This document shows positions 55,767-64,000 of a stretch of 64,000 bases of DNA, in pieces. Both the position numbers and the translations under genes were made by a program. Under the pieces are notes generated by a model that ran no database searches, had not been told where the DNA came from, and saw only the letters and a list, made by a program, of their open reading frames with translations. The stretch's first letter is position 1. Each line of letters starts with the position of its first letter. This stretch comes from Sporosarcina luteola. GTDB lineage: Bacteria; Bacillota; Bacilli; Bacillales_A; Planococcaceae. The stretch covers positions 62,001 to 126,000 of the forward strand of contig NZ_JAMBOI010000004.1 in NCBI RefSeq assembly GCF_023715535.1. Reading direction: 5' to 3'.

Positions 55767-58057
55767 TCGGCAAAGTCCGTATTATTTATATTTGCATGCC
55801 GGTTGCCGTATCCGCTTTTGCTGCATACGGTCCGGTTCACGTTTTATTCCTCAATCTATTGCTTGTCCCCATCTTTCTCCTTAGAAAAGAAGCCGTCACT
55901 CCGTTACTCGCAGTCGCGGCATCATTACTCTCCTATTTTTTCATTTCATTGCATGTACCTGAACTTAAAGAAGGCGGGCAGCCTGCCACCCTAAACCTGA
56001 CATGGACAGATCAAGTCAAGATCGATGGCGGTAAAATGAAAGGCTTTGCCAGGACCGACTCGGGCGATATCGTCTATGCCTTGCTGAAGTTTGAGAGCGA
56101 AGCCCAGAAATTGCAATTTCAAAACTTGCACATCCCTTCATACCGATTTACTTTAAAAGGTGCCTTTCAGGAGCTTCCCATCCCTGCACATGAATACTCC
56201 TTTAATATGGAGCATTATGTAAGGATGAATGGCGCGTTCGGCGTGTTCGAGTCCGATAGGTTGATAGGCTATGAATTTACCTTTGGATTGCAGACTATCT
56301 TATCCCGGCATAGATGGAAGTTGAAATATCATATCCAGGAAACCTTCCCGGAATCACTCGTAACCGAAGCGCAAGCACTGCTCATCGGGGACCGGAGTGG
56401 CATGGATGAAGAAGTGGCTTCAAGGTACAGGACTCTCGGCATAACCCATCTGTTTGCGATCTCAGGCTTACATGTGGGGTTATTGACGTTTCTATTTAGA
56501 AGCCTGCTTATCAGGTTGTCGATCCGGATTGAGACGATCGACAATTTACTGATCATCCTTTTGCCTTTATATGCAGTAATGGCGGGTGGTGCGCCATCAG
56601 TTTGGCGAGCGGTATCCGTGACGATTTTAATATTGCTCACCGCAACGGGACGTTTAAGGATGAGAATAGATGACGCACTCGCCATGAGTGCGTCTGGTTT
56701 TATCATTTTGCAGCCGTTCGTAGTGTTCCAGCCTGGATTCCAACTTTCTTATTTGGCGGCATTCTCGTTGATTTACTCGACAAGAATCCTTTCGCGTAGT
56801 GGATCGGCACTCAAAGTATCTTTCCTGGTGACGTCCATAACCCAATTGGCGTTATATCCGGTCCTTTTATATCATTTTTATGAGTTGTCATTATCGTCTT
56901 TCATTGTGAATCTTTTCTATGTGCCCCTCTATTCTTTTATCATTTTACCGATGAATATCGTATTGTTAATGCTGACCTATGTTTCCCCTATGATTGTAGG
57001 GGGCGTTTTTTCACTATATGTCCCGCTAAGAGGCTGGATAGATGCCTTGACGGAATACTTGGCTTCAATGCCTTACCAGCTATGGGTTCCAGGTCGTCCA
57101 GGGGCGATTACATCGGCACTGGCTGTAGGTGGTACCCTCTCATTCTTACTTTCGCTTGAAAGGGGAGGGAAGGTATCTCGGGCTATCCCGTTCGTCTTAA
57201 TTCCTGCGCTTCTCATCCATGTGGTTCCCTATGCAGAATCAGAATTAAAGGTGACGTACCTTGATGTCGGACAAGGGGATTCCATCGTCATTGAACTTCC
57301 GCATCGGCGCGGTGTATTTATGATTGACACAGGAGGGACTGTGAATTTCGGAGCACCTAATTGGCGTTCGCCAGAAAATGTTTTCGAAGTGGGCAAAAGC
57401 ATTGTCGTCCCATTTTTGAAAGGGAAGGGCATTACTAAAGTCGATAAAATGATTTTAACTCATGCGGATAGCGATCATATGGAAGGCGCTGACGAAGTGC
57501 TGGAAGAGATCCGGGTGGATGAGATTCATTTATCCCCAGGAAGCGAGAAGGAAAAAACGATGGAAGATGTGTTGTGGATAGCTAGAGAGAAGAGGATACC
57601 GGTATTTGCGGTGGCTGAAGGGGTGGCGTGGTCGGACAAGTCCGCTGAATTCTTTTATATGGCGCCAGCTACAGGGGTATACAAAGGGAATGACAGCTCC
57701 CTCGTACTCTTCATGGCAACTGAAGGTCCTTCGTTCCTGTTCACGGGGGATTTGGAAGTAGAGGGGGAAAGGAAGTTCCTTAACACATACAAGGACTTTG
57801 ATTGGGGGGAATTGATCCTCAAAGCCGGACACCACGGCAGCCGAACTTCAAGCTCTGATGAATTCATACGGTTCTTGCAACCAAAGCTGGCGATTTTCTC
57901 ATACGGGCGGAATAATCGATATGGCCATCCGCACGCGGAAGTGGTGGAGACCTTTGAAAAATACGATGTTCCGACGAAGGCAACGGCAGATCATGGTTCG
58001 ATAACAATTTCCGTGAATAGAGGCGGCAGCTATCACATTTTATCGCGGGAGAAATGA
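55763..58057 (+). CDS. comEC: Competence DNA channel ComEC/Rec2
   Basis: Inner-membrane channel bringing single-stranded DNA into the cell. 764 residues. N-terminal OB-type domain, the Competence domain with multiple membrane segments (ISGLHVGLLTFLFRSLL), and a C-terminal metallo-beta-lactamase domain with LDVGQGDSIVIELP, HADSDHMEGADEV (about 566) and KAGHHGSRTSSS. All parts are present, so the gene looks functional. Confidence 0.96.
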   Translation: MIGKVRIIYICMPVAVSAFAAYGPVHVLFLNLLLVPIFLLRKEAVTPLLAVAASLLSYFFISLHVPELKEGGQPATLNLTWTDQVKIDGGKMKGFARTDSGDIVYALLKFESEAQKLQFQNLHIPSYRFTLKGAFQELPIPAHEYSFNMEHYVRMNGAFGVFESDRLIGYEFTFGLQTILSRHRWKLKYHIQETFPESLVTEAQALLIGDRSGMDEEVASRYRTLGITHLFAISGLHVGLLTFLFRSLLIRLSIRIETIDNLLIILLPLYAVMAGGAPSVWRAVSVTILILLTATGRLRMRIDDALAMSASGFIILQPFVVFQPGFQLSYLAAFSLIYSTRILSRSGSALKVSFLVTSITQLALYPVLLYHFYELSLSSFIVNLFYVPLYSFIILPMNIVLLMLTYVSPMIVGGVFSLYVPLRGWIDALTEYLASMPYQLWVPGRPGAITSALAVGGTLSFLLSLERGGKVSRAIPFVLIPALLIHVVPYAESELKVTYLDVGQGDSIVIELPHRRGVFMIDTGGTVNFGAPNWRSPENVFEVGKSIVVPFLKGKGITKVDKMILTHADSDHMEGADEVLEEIRVDEIHLSPGSEKEKTMEDVLWIAREKRIPVFAVAEGVAWSDKSAEFFYMAPATGVYKGNDSSLVLFMATEGPSFLFTGDLEVEGERKFLNTYKDFDWGELILKAGHHGSRTSSSDEFIRFLQPKLAIFSYGRNNRYGHPHAEVVETFEKYDVPTKATADHGSITISVNRGGSYHILSREK

Positions 58058-58104
58058 AAAGACGGTCTTGTCCATTCCGCTCGGGGAATGAATAAGCCGT
58101 CTTT
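58058..58104. terminator. Bidirectional terminator between comEC and yqzM
   Basis: AAGACGG (58059-58065) pairs with CCGTCTT (58097-58103), with a further internal CTTG...ATTCC/GGAAT...AAG stem. Confidence 0.85.
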
Positions 58105-58115
58105 CAGGAGTGCTA

Positions 58116-58250
58116 TTAGTGCGCGACGAAGTCTACGATTGTAGCAATAACGAAAATTGCAGAAAAGGCAACGAAAGCTACAATGAAACCGATACCAGAG
58201 TCGATTAAATCATTGCGTTTAGACTGTACGTCATGTTCAAACTCATTCAT
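58116..58250 (-). CDS. yqzM: YqzM family small membrane protein
   Basis: 44 residues, too short for a default gene caller: MNEFEHDVQSKRNDLIDSG, then a membrane helix (FIVAFVAFSAIFVIATIV) and DFVAH. The ribosome site TAGGAGGTG lies nine bases upstream on the minus strand. Position between comEC and holA and orientation match B. subtilis yqzM. Function unknown. Confidence 0.88.
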   Translation of the reverse strand: MNEFEHDVQSKRNDLIDSGIGFIVAFVAFSAIFVIATIVDFVAH

Positions 58251-58409
58251 TGCTACACCTCCTAATTCCTTTATAGTATAGATGATAACGAAAAAAAAAT
58301 CTATATCAAACGATTTAATATGCCGGGTTTATGACAATCGACACAAATTGTTCATAGTCCTGAATCGATAATGTATAATAGGACAATGTGAGTGACTGGA
58401 GGGAAACAA

Positions 58410-59426
58410 GTGGTCAACGCGATATGGAAAAAGATTAATGAAGGAAAAATAGAACCCGTTTATTTATTGACAGGCGTCGAACAGCATTTGATTGATACGA
58501 CAATTAAACGAATTGTGAAGGCAATGCCGGACATCGATGAAACTTCGGTCGTCCGTTTCGATTTGGACGAAACGCCAGTTGAGGTCGTTCTTGAAGAGGC
58601 GGATACACTTCCTTTTTTGGAAGACAGGAAATTGATCGTTGCCAATAATGCCTCATTCCTGAAGGCGTCCGATAAAACGAAAGAGAAAGTAGTACATAAC
58701 ATCACACTGCTCGAATCATGGCTGGCAAGTCCATCACCGACTGCTGTAGTCCTGTTTGTGGCGCCTTATGAAAAACTGGATGGACGGAAAAAAATTGTGA
58801 AGGTCATGCAGCAAAAAGCTGTCGTAGTGGAAGCGATGCCACTCACGGGCCGTGATTTGACAACATGGATACAAAATGAAGCAGGAACGAACGGCATCAA
58901 AATCAGCCCCGAAACTGCGCAAGTGCTCGTGGAGATGGCTGGGGATAGCCTTTTGACCCTATCCAATGAAATTGCCAAAATCGGTATGTATATGAATGGA
59001 ACTGGTGACGTGACCCGGGAAATCATCGAAATGCTCGTCCCGCGCCTGCCCGAAATGGATGTCTTCCGTCTAACTGACGCCTATATGACTGGAAATGTGA
59101 AGGGTACAATTTCAATTTACCATGACCTGTTACGAAATGGCGAAGAGCCCATCATGCTCACATCCCTCATAGCCGGTCAGATCCGCTTGATGATCCATGT
59201 GTCATCATTGGTGAAAAAAGGATACCAACAACAACAAATCGCAAAAACGTTGAACGTCCACCCATACAGGGTCAAGCTAATAATGGAGAATCGAAGCATT
59301 CCCAAAATGGAAAGGCTACTGCTCATTTTGCAAAAACTGGCGAAAATTGACCATCAATTGAAATCAACAAGCGGCAAAAGGGAAAGAGTATTAGAAATCT
59401 TCTTCATGGAACCGTTAAAAGTTTAA
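58410..59426 (+). CDS. holA: DNA polymerase III delta subunit
   Basis: Clamp-loader subunit (YqeN) opening the beta ring. 338 residues from the GTG at 58410, which is seven bases after GGAGGG. NAIWKKINEGKIEPVYLLTG at the N-terminus, then the degenerate AAA+ fold and helical collar domain. A GTG at 58392 in frame lies before the ribosome site. Confidence 0.95.
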   Translation: MVNAIWKKINEGKIEPVYLLTGVEQHLIDTTIKRIVKAMPDIDETSVVRFDLDETPVEVVLEEADTLPFLEDRKLIVANNASFLKASDKTKEKVVHNITLLESWLASPSPTAVVLFVAPYEKLDGRKKIVKVMQQKAVVVEAMPLTGRDLTTWIQNEAGTNGIKISPETAQVLVEMAGDSLLTLSNEIAKIGMYMNGTGDVTREIIEMLVPRLPEMDVFRLTDAYMTGNVKGTISIYHDLLRNGEEPIMLTSLIAGQIRLMIHVSSLVKKGYQQQQIAKTLNVHPYRVKLIMENRSIPKMERLLLILQKLAKIDHQLKSTSGKRERVLEIFFMEPLKV

Positions 59427-59430
59427 ATAG

Positions 59431-59481
59431 AAAAGGCTGTCCACTTTGTCGATCGAGCGACACAAGTGGACAGCCTTTTTT
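59431..59481. terminator. Bidirectional terminator between holA and rpsT
   Basis: AAAAGGCTGTCCACTT (59431-59446) pairs with AAGTGGACAGCCTTTT (59464-59479); suits both convergent genes. Confidence 0.92.
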
Positions 59482-59483
59482 AC

Positions 59484-59735
59484 TTATTGAGCTTTTCTTG
59501 TAAGACGTGCTTTTTGACGAGCAGCTGTATTTTTGTGGATAAGACCTTTACGAGCAGCTGTATCCAATTTTTTGACTGCGTCTTTCAAAAGTTCAGAAGA
59601 GTTCTCTTCTTTATTGATGAGCGCAGTGTCAGCTTTACGTACAGCAGTACGCATTGCAGCTTTGTAAGCAGAGTTTTGCTCATTTGCTGCTGCACTTTGT
59701 TTAACGCGCTTGATTGCACCTTTGATGTTTGGCAT
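59484..59735 (-). CDS. rpsT: Small-subunit ribosomal protein bS20
   Basis: 83 residues, basic, helical: MPNIKGAIKRVKQSAAANEQN and RKGLIHKNTAARQKARL. Binds 16S rRNA early. Start behind GGAGGTGAATGGA on the minus strand; the upstream extension (METLLPYL) lacks a ribosome site. Confidence 0.97.
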   Translation of the reverse strand: MPNIKGAIKRVKQSAAANEQNSAYKAAMRTAVRKADTALINKEENSSELLKDAVKKLDTAARKGLIHKNTAARQKARLTRKAQ

Positions 59736-59810
59736 TCCATTCACCTCCAATTTCAGGTAAGGCAAGAGTGTTTCCATAATAGCATTCGGATATCTCTTTA
59801 CAACATTAAC

Positions 59811-59839
59811 ATTTTAGCAAAAACCTAGCTTTAACGCAA
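59811..59839 (-). promoter_or_regulatory. Sigma-A promoter of rpsT
   Basis: On the minus strand TTGCGT (59839-59834), 17 bases, TAAAAT (59816-59811) with a TG in the extended -10 position. Confidence 0.7.
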
Positions 59840-59901
59840 TAAAAATATGCAAAGAATATTTCCTTGACACAACGTGCAAACTGCATATTGAGGTGAAGAC
59901 A

Positions 59902-60945
59902 ATGGATAAATACGATTTTTACCGAACGGACCTCCTAGTGGAAAACGAAGAAATGGTTCGCCATCGGACAGAAAAAGAGAAGCAGAAATTAAAGGATTCG
60001 GAAGGCATACAATTTGACGAGCAGCGAAAAGGCAGAGTGATTTTGACATCAGTTACAATCAATGATGAAGGAGAAAAGAGGATAGGCAAGAAAAAGGGCA
60101 CCTATTTGACCCTGACGAATCCCACGCTAATGCATACCGATCGTGAAGGACTTCAGGAAATGGCGGAAATGCTCAAGTCAAAACTGACTGAAATGACTGA
60201 AGGCATAACGGATTTGAAAAACGGAAAAATTCTATTCGTTGGCCTAGGGAACCGGGAAGTGACGCCTGACGCAGTCGGACCGCTGACAATGGATCGTTTG
60301 AAAGAAATTGTACCGCTATATTATTCGGACGATGGCAGCGAGGTATTCGTATATGCACCAGGCGTGACAATTCAAACGGGGCTTGAAACAGCTGATTTTG
60401 TCAATGCGTTGGTCAACGAAATCAAACCTGATCTGCTGATTGTCATCGATGCTTTGGCAGCCAGGGACAGTTCGAGATTATGCAAAACAATACAGATGAC
60501 AGACACAGGCATTCATCCCGGTTCGGGAGTGGGGAATAGCCGCAAGGAGTTATCCAGAGAAACGTTGGGAATCCCGGTCATCGCAATCGGCATCCCGACT
60601 GTCGTGGATGGACCTGTATTGATTGCGGATGCCATCAATACGTTATTCACTTATATCGCATCCAAAATCGAGGAGGAAAGTCATCCATCCTCGAGGCTAT
60701 CTGTTGGGAATTGGTTGCATACTCCTAATAAGGATGCAGATCGGTCGAAACTAATTCCGATTTTCGGGGATTGGACTTCATGGCCCCATGAAGAACGGGT
60801 GCAATTATTTGAAGAAGTTTTATCGAATCACGATTTGAATACATTCATTTCACCGAAAGAGATTGACTCTTGGGCCGCCCTTTATGCGGAGACATTAACC
60901 GATTCGATCAGTGAGTGGATTGAGGAGATTAAAACGAGTCATTGA
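59902..60945 (+). CDS. gpr: Spore germination protease GPR
   Basis: Degrades small acid-soluble spore proteins at germination. 347 residues; made as a zymogen, with the removable N-terminus around MDKYDFYRTDLLVENEEM. Aspartic-type active site in GNREVTPDAVGPL and IVIDALAARDSSRL. ATG 59902 is six bases after GAGGTGAA; GTG 59893 overlaps that site. Forespore (sigma-G) expression is expected but I see no clear sigma-G promoter. Confidence 0.95.
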   Translation: MDKYDFYRTDLLVENEEMVRHRTEKEKQKLKDSEGIQFDEQRKGRVILTSVTINDEGEKRIGKKKGTYLTLTNPTLMHTDREGLQEMAEMLKSKLTEMTEGITDLKNGKILFVGLGNREVTPDAVGPLTMDRLKEIVPLYYSDDGSEVFVYAPGVTIQTGLETADFVNALVNEIKPDLLIVIDALAARDSSRLCKTIQMTDTGIHPGSGVGNSRKELSRETLGIPVIAIGIPTVVDGPVLIADAINTLFTYIASKIEEESHPSSRLSVGNWLHTPNKDADRSKLIPIFGDWTSWPHEERVQLFEEVLSNHDLNTFISPKEIDSWAALYAETLTDSISEWIEEIKTSH

Positions 60946-60987
60946 CCCATCCCCCCGTGCATATAGTTGAAGACGGGGGGATGTCGC

Positions 60988-61824
60988 TTGAAGAAAAATA
61001 TGCAAATATGGCTTGTAATCGTATTCGTTCTTTTCCTTTTCCCGGTACTCATCCAATTTATACCGGAAGAATCAAAAATCTCAAATTCGAAAATCATCAA
61101 GGAAAATGCAATAATCGTTTACGCTTCCAACATCGTTGAGGAAGAGAAGGTGGAAGTGGAACCAGAACCGGAACCTGCATCCGAAGTGATCGAGGAAGTC
61201 GAAGTGAAGGCCGGGAAAGTATTAATTTATAATACGCACTCCCATGAGGCGTACAAACCGATGACAAAAGCGGCTGATGGAAAAATTGCGGTTGACCATC
61301 AGACCGAAAACATCGTTATTATGAGCGAGAAACTTAAAAGTCTACTTGAAATCAATGGTATGGAAGCTGAAATACTAAAGAAAGTAGTGCCTCACAAATA
61401 CGCTTACTCTAATATAAGGCCGTATGTGAAAAAGCAGCTTTCTGAAAATGAATATGATTTAATAATTGACATTCATCGGGATGATATCGGACCCGACAAG
61501 TCAACGATAATTCATGAAGGGGAACGTTATGCAAAAGTTGCCTTCGTCCTTGGGTTAGATAACCCTTCTTATAAAAAAAACGAAGAAATTACAAACAAAT
61601 TTAAAGCGGAGATGGAAAAACGGATTCCGGGTATTACGAGGGATGTCATTCCAAAAGGCGGGGCTGGTGTTGATGGGAAGTATAACCAAGACCTCCACCC
61701 CAAGCTCGTTCTCATGGAGCTTGGAGGAGTAGGGAACTCGGAAGACGAGCTGAATAGGACATTGGGAGTCGTCTCAGAGGCGATAGTAGATATGTTTAAT
61801 GAAGATGAAGTAGAAGAAAAATGA
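60988..61824 (+). CDS. spoIIP: Stage II sporulation protein P, short form
   Basis: Peptidoglycan amidase/endopeptidase that, with SpoIID and SpoIIM, thins the septal wall and drives engulfment. About 278 residues against 401 in B. subtilis; the region between the membrane anchor (IWLVIVFVLFLFPVLIQF) and the catalytic domain is short and acidic (Glu/Pro run). Zinc motif NTHSHEAY at 82-89, DIHRDDIG, and MELGGVGNSEDEL with the catalytic Glu are all present. TTG start after six G; ATG 61000 is an alternative. Follows gpr by 42 bases, as in B. subtilis. Confidence 0.92.
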   Translation: MKKNMQIWLVIVFVLFLFPVLIQFIPEESKISNSKIIKENAIIVYASNIVEEEKVEVEPEPEPASEVIEEVEVKAGKVLIYNTHSHEAYKPMTKAADGKIAVDHQTENIVIMSEKLKSLLEINGMEAEILKKVVPHKYAYSNIRPYVKKQLSENEYDLIIDIHRDDIGPDKSTIIHEGERYAKVAFVLGLDNPSYKKNEEITNKFKAEMEKRIPGITRDVIPKGGAGVDGKYNQDLHPKLVLMELGGVGNSEDELNRTLGVVSEAIVDMFNEDEVEEK

Positions 61825-61835
61825 ATAGGAGTCCT

Positions 61836-61865
61836 GCTTCATGGATAACTACCATGAAGCTTTTT
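61836..61865 (+). terminator. Terminator of gpr-spoIIP
   Basis: GCTTCATGG (61836-61844) pairs with CCATGAAGC (61852-61860), followed by five T. Confidence 0.9.
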
Positions 61866-61987
61866 ACATTGGATTCATCATCAATCTTTATCAAAACGCA
61901 GTCATCTGTTAGAATTGATAAGTCATATGAAGGCTTTCGGTATTTAGCTTGCGGGAATAAGAAAATGTAACATGTTTATCAGTTATT

Positions 61988-61996
61988 TGCTATAAT
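61988..61996 (+). promoter_or_regulatory. Extended -10 promoter of lepA
   Basis: TGCTATAAT; TGTAAC at 61966-61971 is a weak -35 candidate with 19-base spacing. Confidence 0.55.
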
Positions 61997-62027
61997 GCAA
62001 ATAGCTTATATAGGAGTGAACTGACAG

Positions 62028-63851
62028 ATGAATCATGATGAAAGATTGGCACGTCAAAAAAACATAAGAAACTTCTCGATTATTGCCCACATCGATCACG
62101 GGAAATCGACGTTAGCCGATCGTCTATTGGAAAAGACGGAAACGGTAAGCTCGCGTGAAATGAAATCACAGACACTGGATTCTATGGATTTGGAGCGCGA
62201 ACGTGGAATAACAATCAAATTGAACGCAGTGCAATTATCATACACCGCGAAAAATGGTGAAGTGTACACATTCCACCTCATTGATACTCCGGGGCACGTA
62301 GACTTTACGTACGAAGTGTCAAGGAGCCTCGCGGCATGTGAAGGGGCGCTGCTTGTCGTCGACGCGGCACAAGGGATCGAAGCGCAAACGTTGGCAAACG
62401 TTTATTTGGCACTGGACAATGATCTGGAAATCCTGCCTATTATTAATAAAATCGATTTGCCTGCTGCAGATCCGGATAAAGTGAAAAAGGAAATTGAAGA
62501 TGTTATCGGGTTGGATGCATCCGAAGCAGTACATGCTTCGGCTAAAGCCGGCATCGGCATCGAAGAGATCCTTGAACAGATTGTCGAGAAAGTGCCTGCG
62601 CCGACTGGAGATCCACAAGCGCCATTGAAAGCATTGATCTTCGACTCGCACTATGATCAATATAAAGGTGTCATCGTCAATATTCGAATTGTCGAAGGCA
62701 CTGTCAAACCGGGCGATAAAATCCGTATGATGGCAACAGGTAAAGAATTTGAAGTTATAGAGACGGGCGTGTTCACACCGAATATTTCCATGCGTGATGA
62801 ACTATCAGTTGGAGATGTCGGATTCCTTTCGGCGGCGATTAAAAATGTTGGTGATACACGGGTTGGAGACACGATTACAAATGCGAAGAACCCGGCTAGC
62901 GAACCGCTGCCTGGTTACCGTAGATTGAATCCAATGGTATTCTGTGGACTATACCCAATTGATTCATCCAAATATGTTGACTTGCGTGAAGCGCTCGAGA
63001 AACTCGAGCTGAACGACTCAGCTTTGGAATATGAAGCGGAGACGTCACAGGCACTTGGCTTCGGGTATCGATGCGGATTCCTCGGACTGCTCCATATGGA
63101 GATCATCCAGGAACGTATTGAACGTGAATTCAAAATCGACTTGATCACAACTGCACCGAGTGTTATTTATAATGTTGTTACGACTGACGGAAAAGAATTG
63201 AAAGTCGACAACCCTTCCATGATGCCGGATGCACAAAAAATCGACCATGTCGAAGAGCCTTATGTGAAAGCATCAATCATGGTGCCGAACGAATACGTCG
63301 GTTCCGTCATGGAGTTATGCCAGCAAAAACGCGGCAATTTCATTACGATGGATTACTTGGATGCATCTCGTGTCAATATTATATACGAATTGCCTCTTGC
63401 AGAAATCGTCTATGACTTTTTCGACCAACTGAAATCAGGGACGAAAGGATATGCGTCCTTCGATTACGAATTGATCGGCTATAAAACATCGAAACTTGTC
63501 AAAATGGACATCCTGTTGAACGGTGAGCAGGTCGATGCCCTTAGCTTCATCGTCCACCGTGACTTCAGCTATGAGCGAGGGAAGGCGATTGTTGAGAAGC
63601 TGAGAAAACTTATCCCTCGTCAACAGTTTGAAGTGCCTGTACAGGCCGCAATCGGTCAAAAGATCGTTGCACGTTCGACAATCAAGTCGATCGGTAAAAA
63701 CGTTCTTGCTAAATGTTACGGCGGAGACATCTCCCGTAAAAGGAAGTTACTTGAGAAGCAAAAAGAAGGGAAGAAGCGGATGAAGCAAGTCGGATCCGTC
63801 GAAGTCCCGCAAGAAGCATTCATGGCCGTTTTGAAAATGGATGAGGACTAA
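62028..63851 (+). CDS. lepA: Elongation factor 4 (LepA)
   Basis: Ribosome-associated translational GTPase. 607 residues. G1 [14 protein letters not shown], switch [10 protein letters not shown]3 DTPGHVD, G4 NKIDLP, then EF-G-like domains and the LepA-specific C-terminal domain ([20 protein letters not shown]). Start behind AGGAGTG. Followed by hemW, as in Bacillus. Confidence 0.98.
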   Translation: MNHDERLARQKNIRNFSIIAHIDHGKSTLADRLLEKTETVSSREMKSQTLDSMDLERERGITIKLNAVQLSYTAKNGEVYTFHLIDTPGHVDFTYEVSRSLAACEGALLVVDAAQGIEAQTLANVYLALDNDLEILPIINKIDLPAADPDKVKKEIEDVIGLDASEAVHASAKAGIGIEEILEQIVEKVPAPTGDPQAPLKALIFDSHYDQYKGVIVNIRIVEGTVKPGDKIRMMATGKEFEVIETGVFTPNISMRDELSVGDVGFLSAAIKNVGDTRVGDTITNAKNPASEPLPGYRRLNPMVFCGLYPIDSSKYVDLREALEKLELNDSALEYEAETSQALGFGYRCGFLGLLHMEIIQERIEREFKIDLITTAPSVIYNVVTTDGKELKVDNPSMMPDAQKIDHVEEPYVKASIMVPNEYVGSVMELCQQKRGNFITMDYLDASRVNIIYELPLAEIVYDFFDQLKSGTKGYASFDYELIGYKTSKLVKMDILLNGEQVDALSFIVHRDFSYERGKAIVEKLRKLIPRQQFEVPVQAAIGQKIVARSTIKSIGKNVLAKCYGGDISRKRKLLEKQKEGKKRMKQVGSVEVPQEAFMAVLKMDED

Positions 63852-63909
63852 AGCGAATGGCGTCTGCAAGTCACTGGCGCCCGGAGCTTGATGAAGAGTG
63901 ATATCATGC

Positions 63910-63938
63910 AAAAGGAGTCCGCTCTGGGCTCCTTTTTG
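63910..63938 (+). terminator. Terminator of lepA
   Basis: AAAAGGAG with TCC (63910-63920) pairs with GGGCTCCTTTTT (63926-63937). Confidence 0.8.
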
Positions 63939-63976
63939 CTCGACTGATATTGCTGACTAGAAAGGGGACACAACAA

Positions 63977-64000
63977 ATGCGAGGCATGTATATTCATATT
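63977..64000 (+). CDS. hemW: HemW (oxygen-independent coproporphyrinogen oxidase-like), first eight codons
   Basis: ATG after AAAGGGGA begins MRGMYIHI and runs off the window. MYIHIPFC is the usual N-terminus of this radical-SAM heme chaperone, and lepA-hemW is the conserved order; only eight residues are visible. Confidence 0.7.

Overview
This window looks like a core-genome segment from a spore-forming, naturally competent low-GC Gram-positive of the Planococcaceae/Caryophanaceae (Sporosarcina-like); the assignment is inferred from gene content and gene order, not from a search. Evidence: spoIVFA-spoIVFB, spo0B, safA, spoVB, an uninterrupted sigK, gpr and spoIIP (sporulation); comN and comEA-EB-EC (DNA uptake); T-box leaders for hisS-aspS and alaS; an L21 leader; 6S RNA between aspS and tcdA; frequent TTG starts preceded by strong Shine-Dalgarno sequences; and near-colinearity with the 2.6-2.9 Mb arm of Bacillus subtilis.

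Layout. 1-540: decayed IS1182-type transposase at the left edge, an intergenic palindromic repeat, and hairpins. 541-6160: spoIVFAB, rplU-prp-rpmA, spo0B-obg-pheB-pheA. 6315-9065: safA, a CotS-type kinase-like gene and yebC. 9094-13552: a second type of dispersed repeat, then ruvAB-queA-tgt-yajC. 13611-19030: yrbG, spoVB (minus), comN, secDF, a LapA-type gene. 19115-24745: recJ-apt-relA-dtd. 24887-26425 (minus): a multi-SH3 amidase. 26494-29892: T-box, hisS, aspS. 29948-32155: 6S RNA, tcdA, cheV. 32180-33466 (minus): rarA. 33550-39512: cymR, cysteine desulfurase, mnmA, TPR protein, recD2. 39509-48341: T-box, second copy of the palindromic repeat, alaS, ireB, ruvX, yrzB, mltG, trmR, udk, greA, yrrS, mtnN. 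48399-49286: a 26-codon micro-ORF and sigK (minus). 49412-58057: yqeG, yqeH, aroE, yqeI, nadD, yqeK, rsfS, yqeM, comEA, comEB, comEC. 58116-64000: yqzM (minus), holA, rpsT (minus), gpr, spoIIP, lepA and the first codons of hemW.

How the parts connect. SpoIVFB is the intramembrane protease expected to mature pro-sigma-K, whose gene lies 47 kb away in this window; both SpoIVFA and SpoIVFB are short here and SpoIVFB lacks the usual C-terminal CBS domain. Prp, between rplU and rpmA, is expected to trim the N-terminal extension that is visible on L27. ComN is known in B. subtilis to act on comE mRNA, and the comE operon is present. CymR, cysteine desulfurase and MnmA form a sulfur-to-tRNA-thiolation block.

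I found no clear new defence, metabolic or secretion system. The most interesting points are the two families of dispersed palindromic repeats, which sit where B. subtilis has extra genes or inside the alaS 5' UTR; the micro-ORF next to sigK; the trimmed SpoIVFA/SpoIVFB/SpoIIP; the Met-Gln-Asn-Pro repeat tail of SafA; and trmR without its usual yrrN-yrrO partners. Most annotated start codons were moved from the longest frame to the codon best placed behind a ribosome-binding site.
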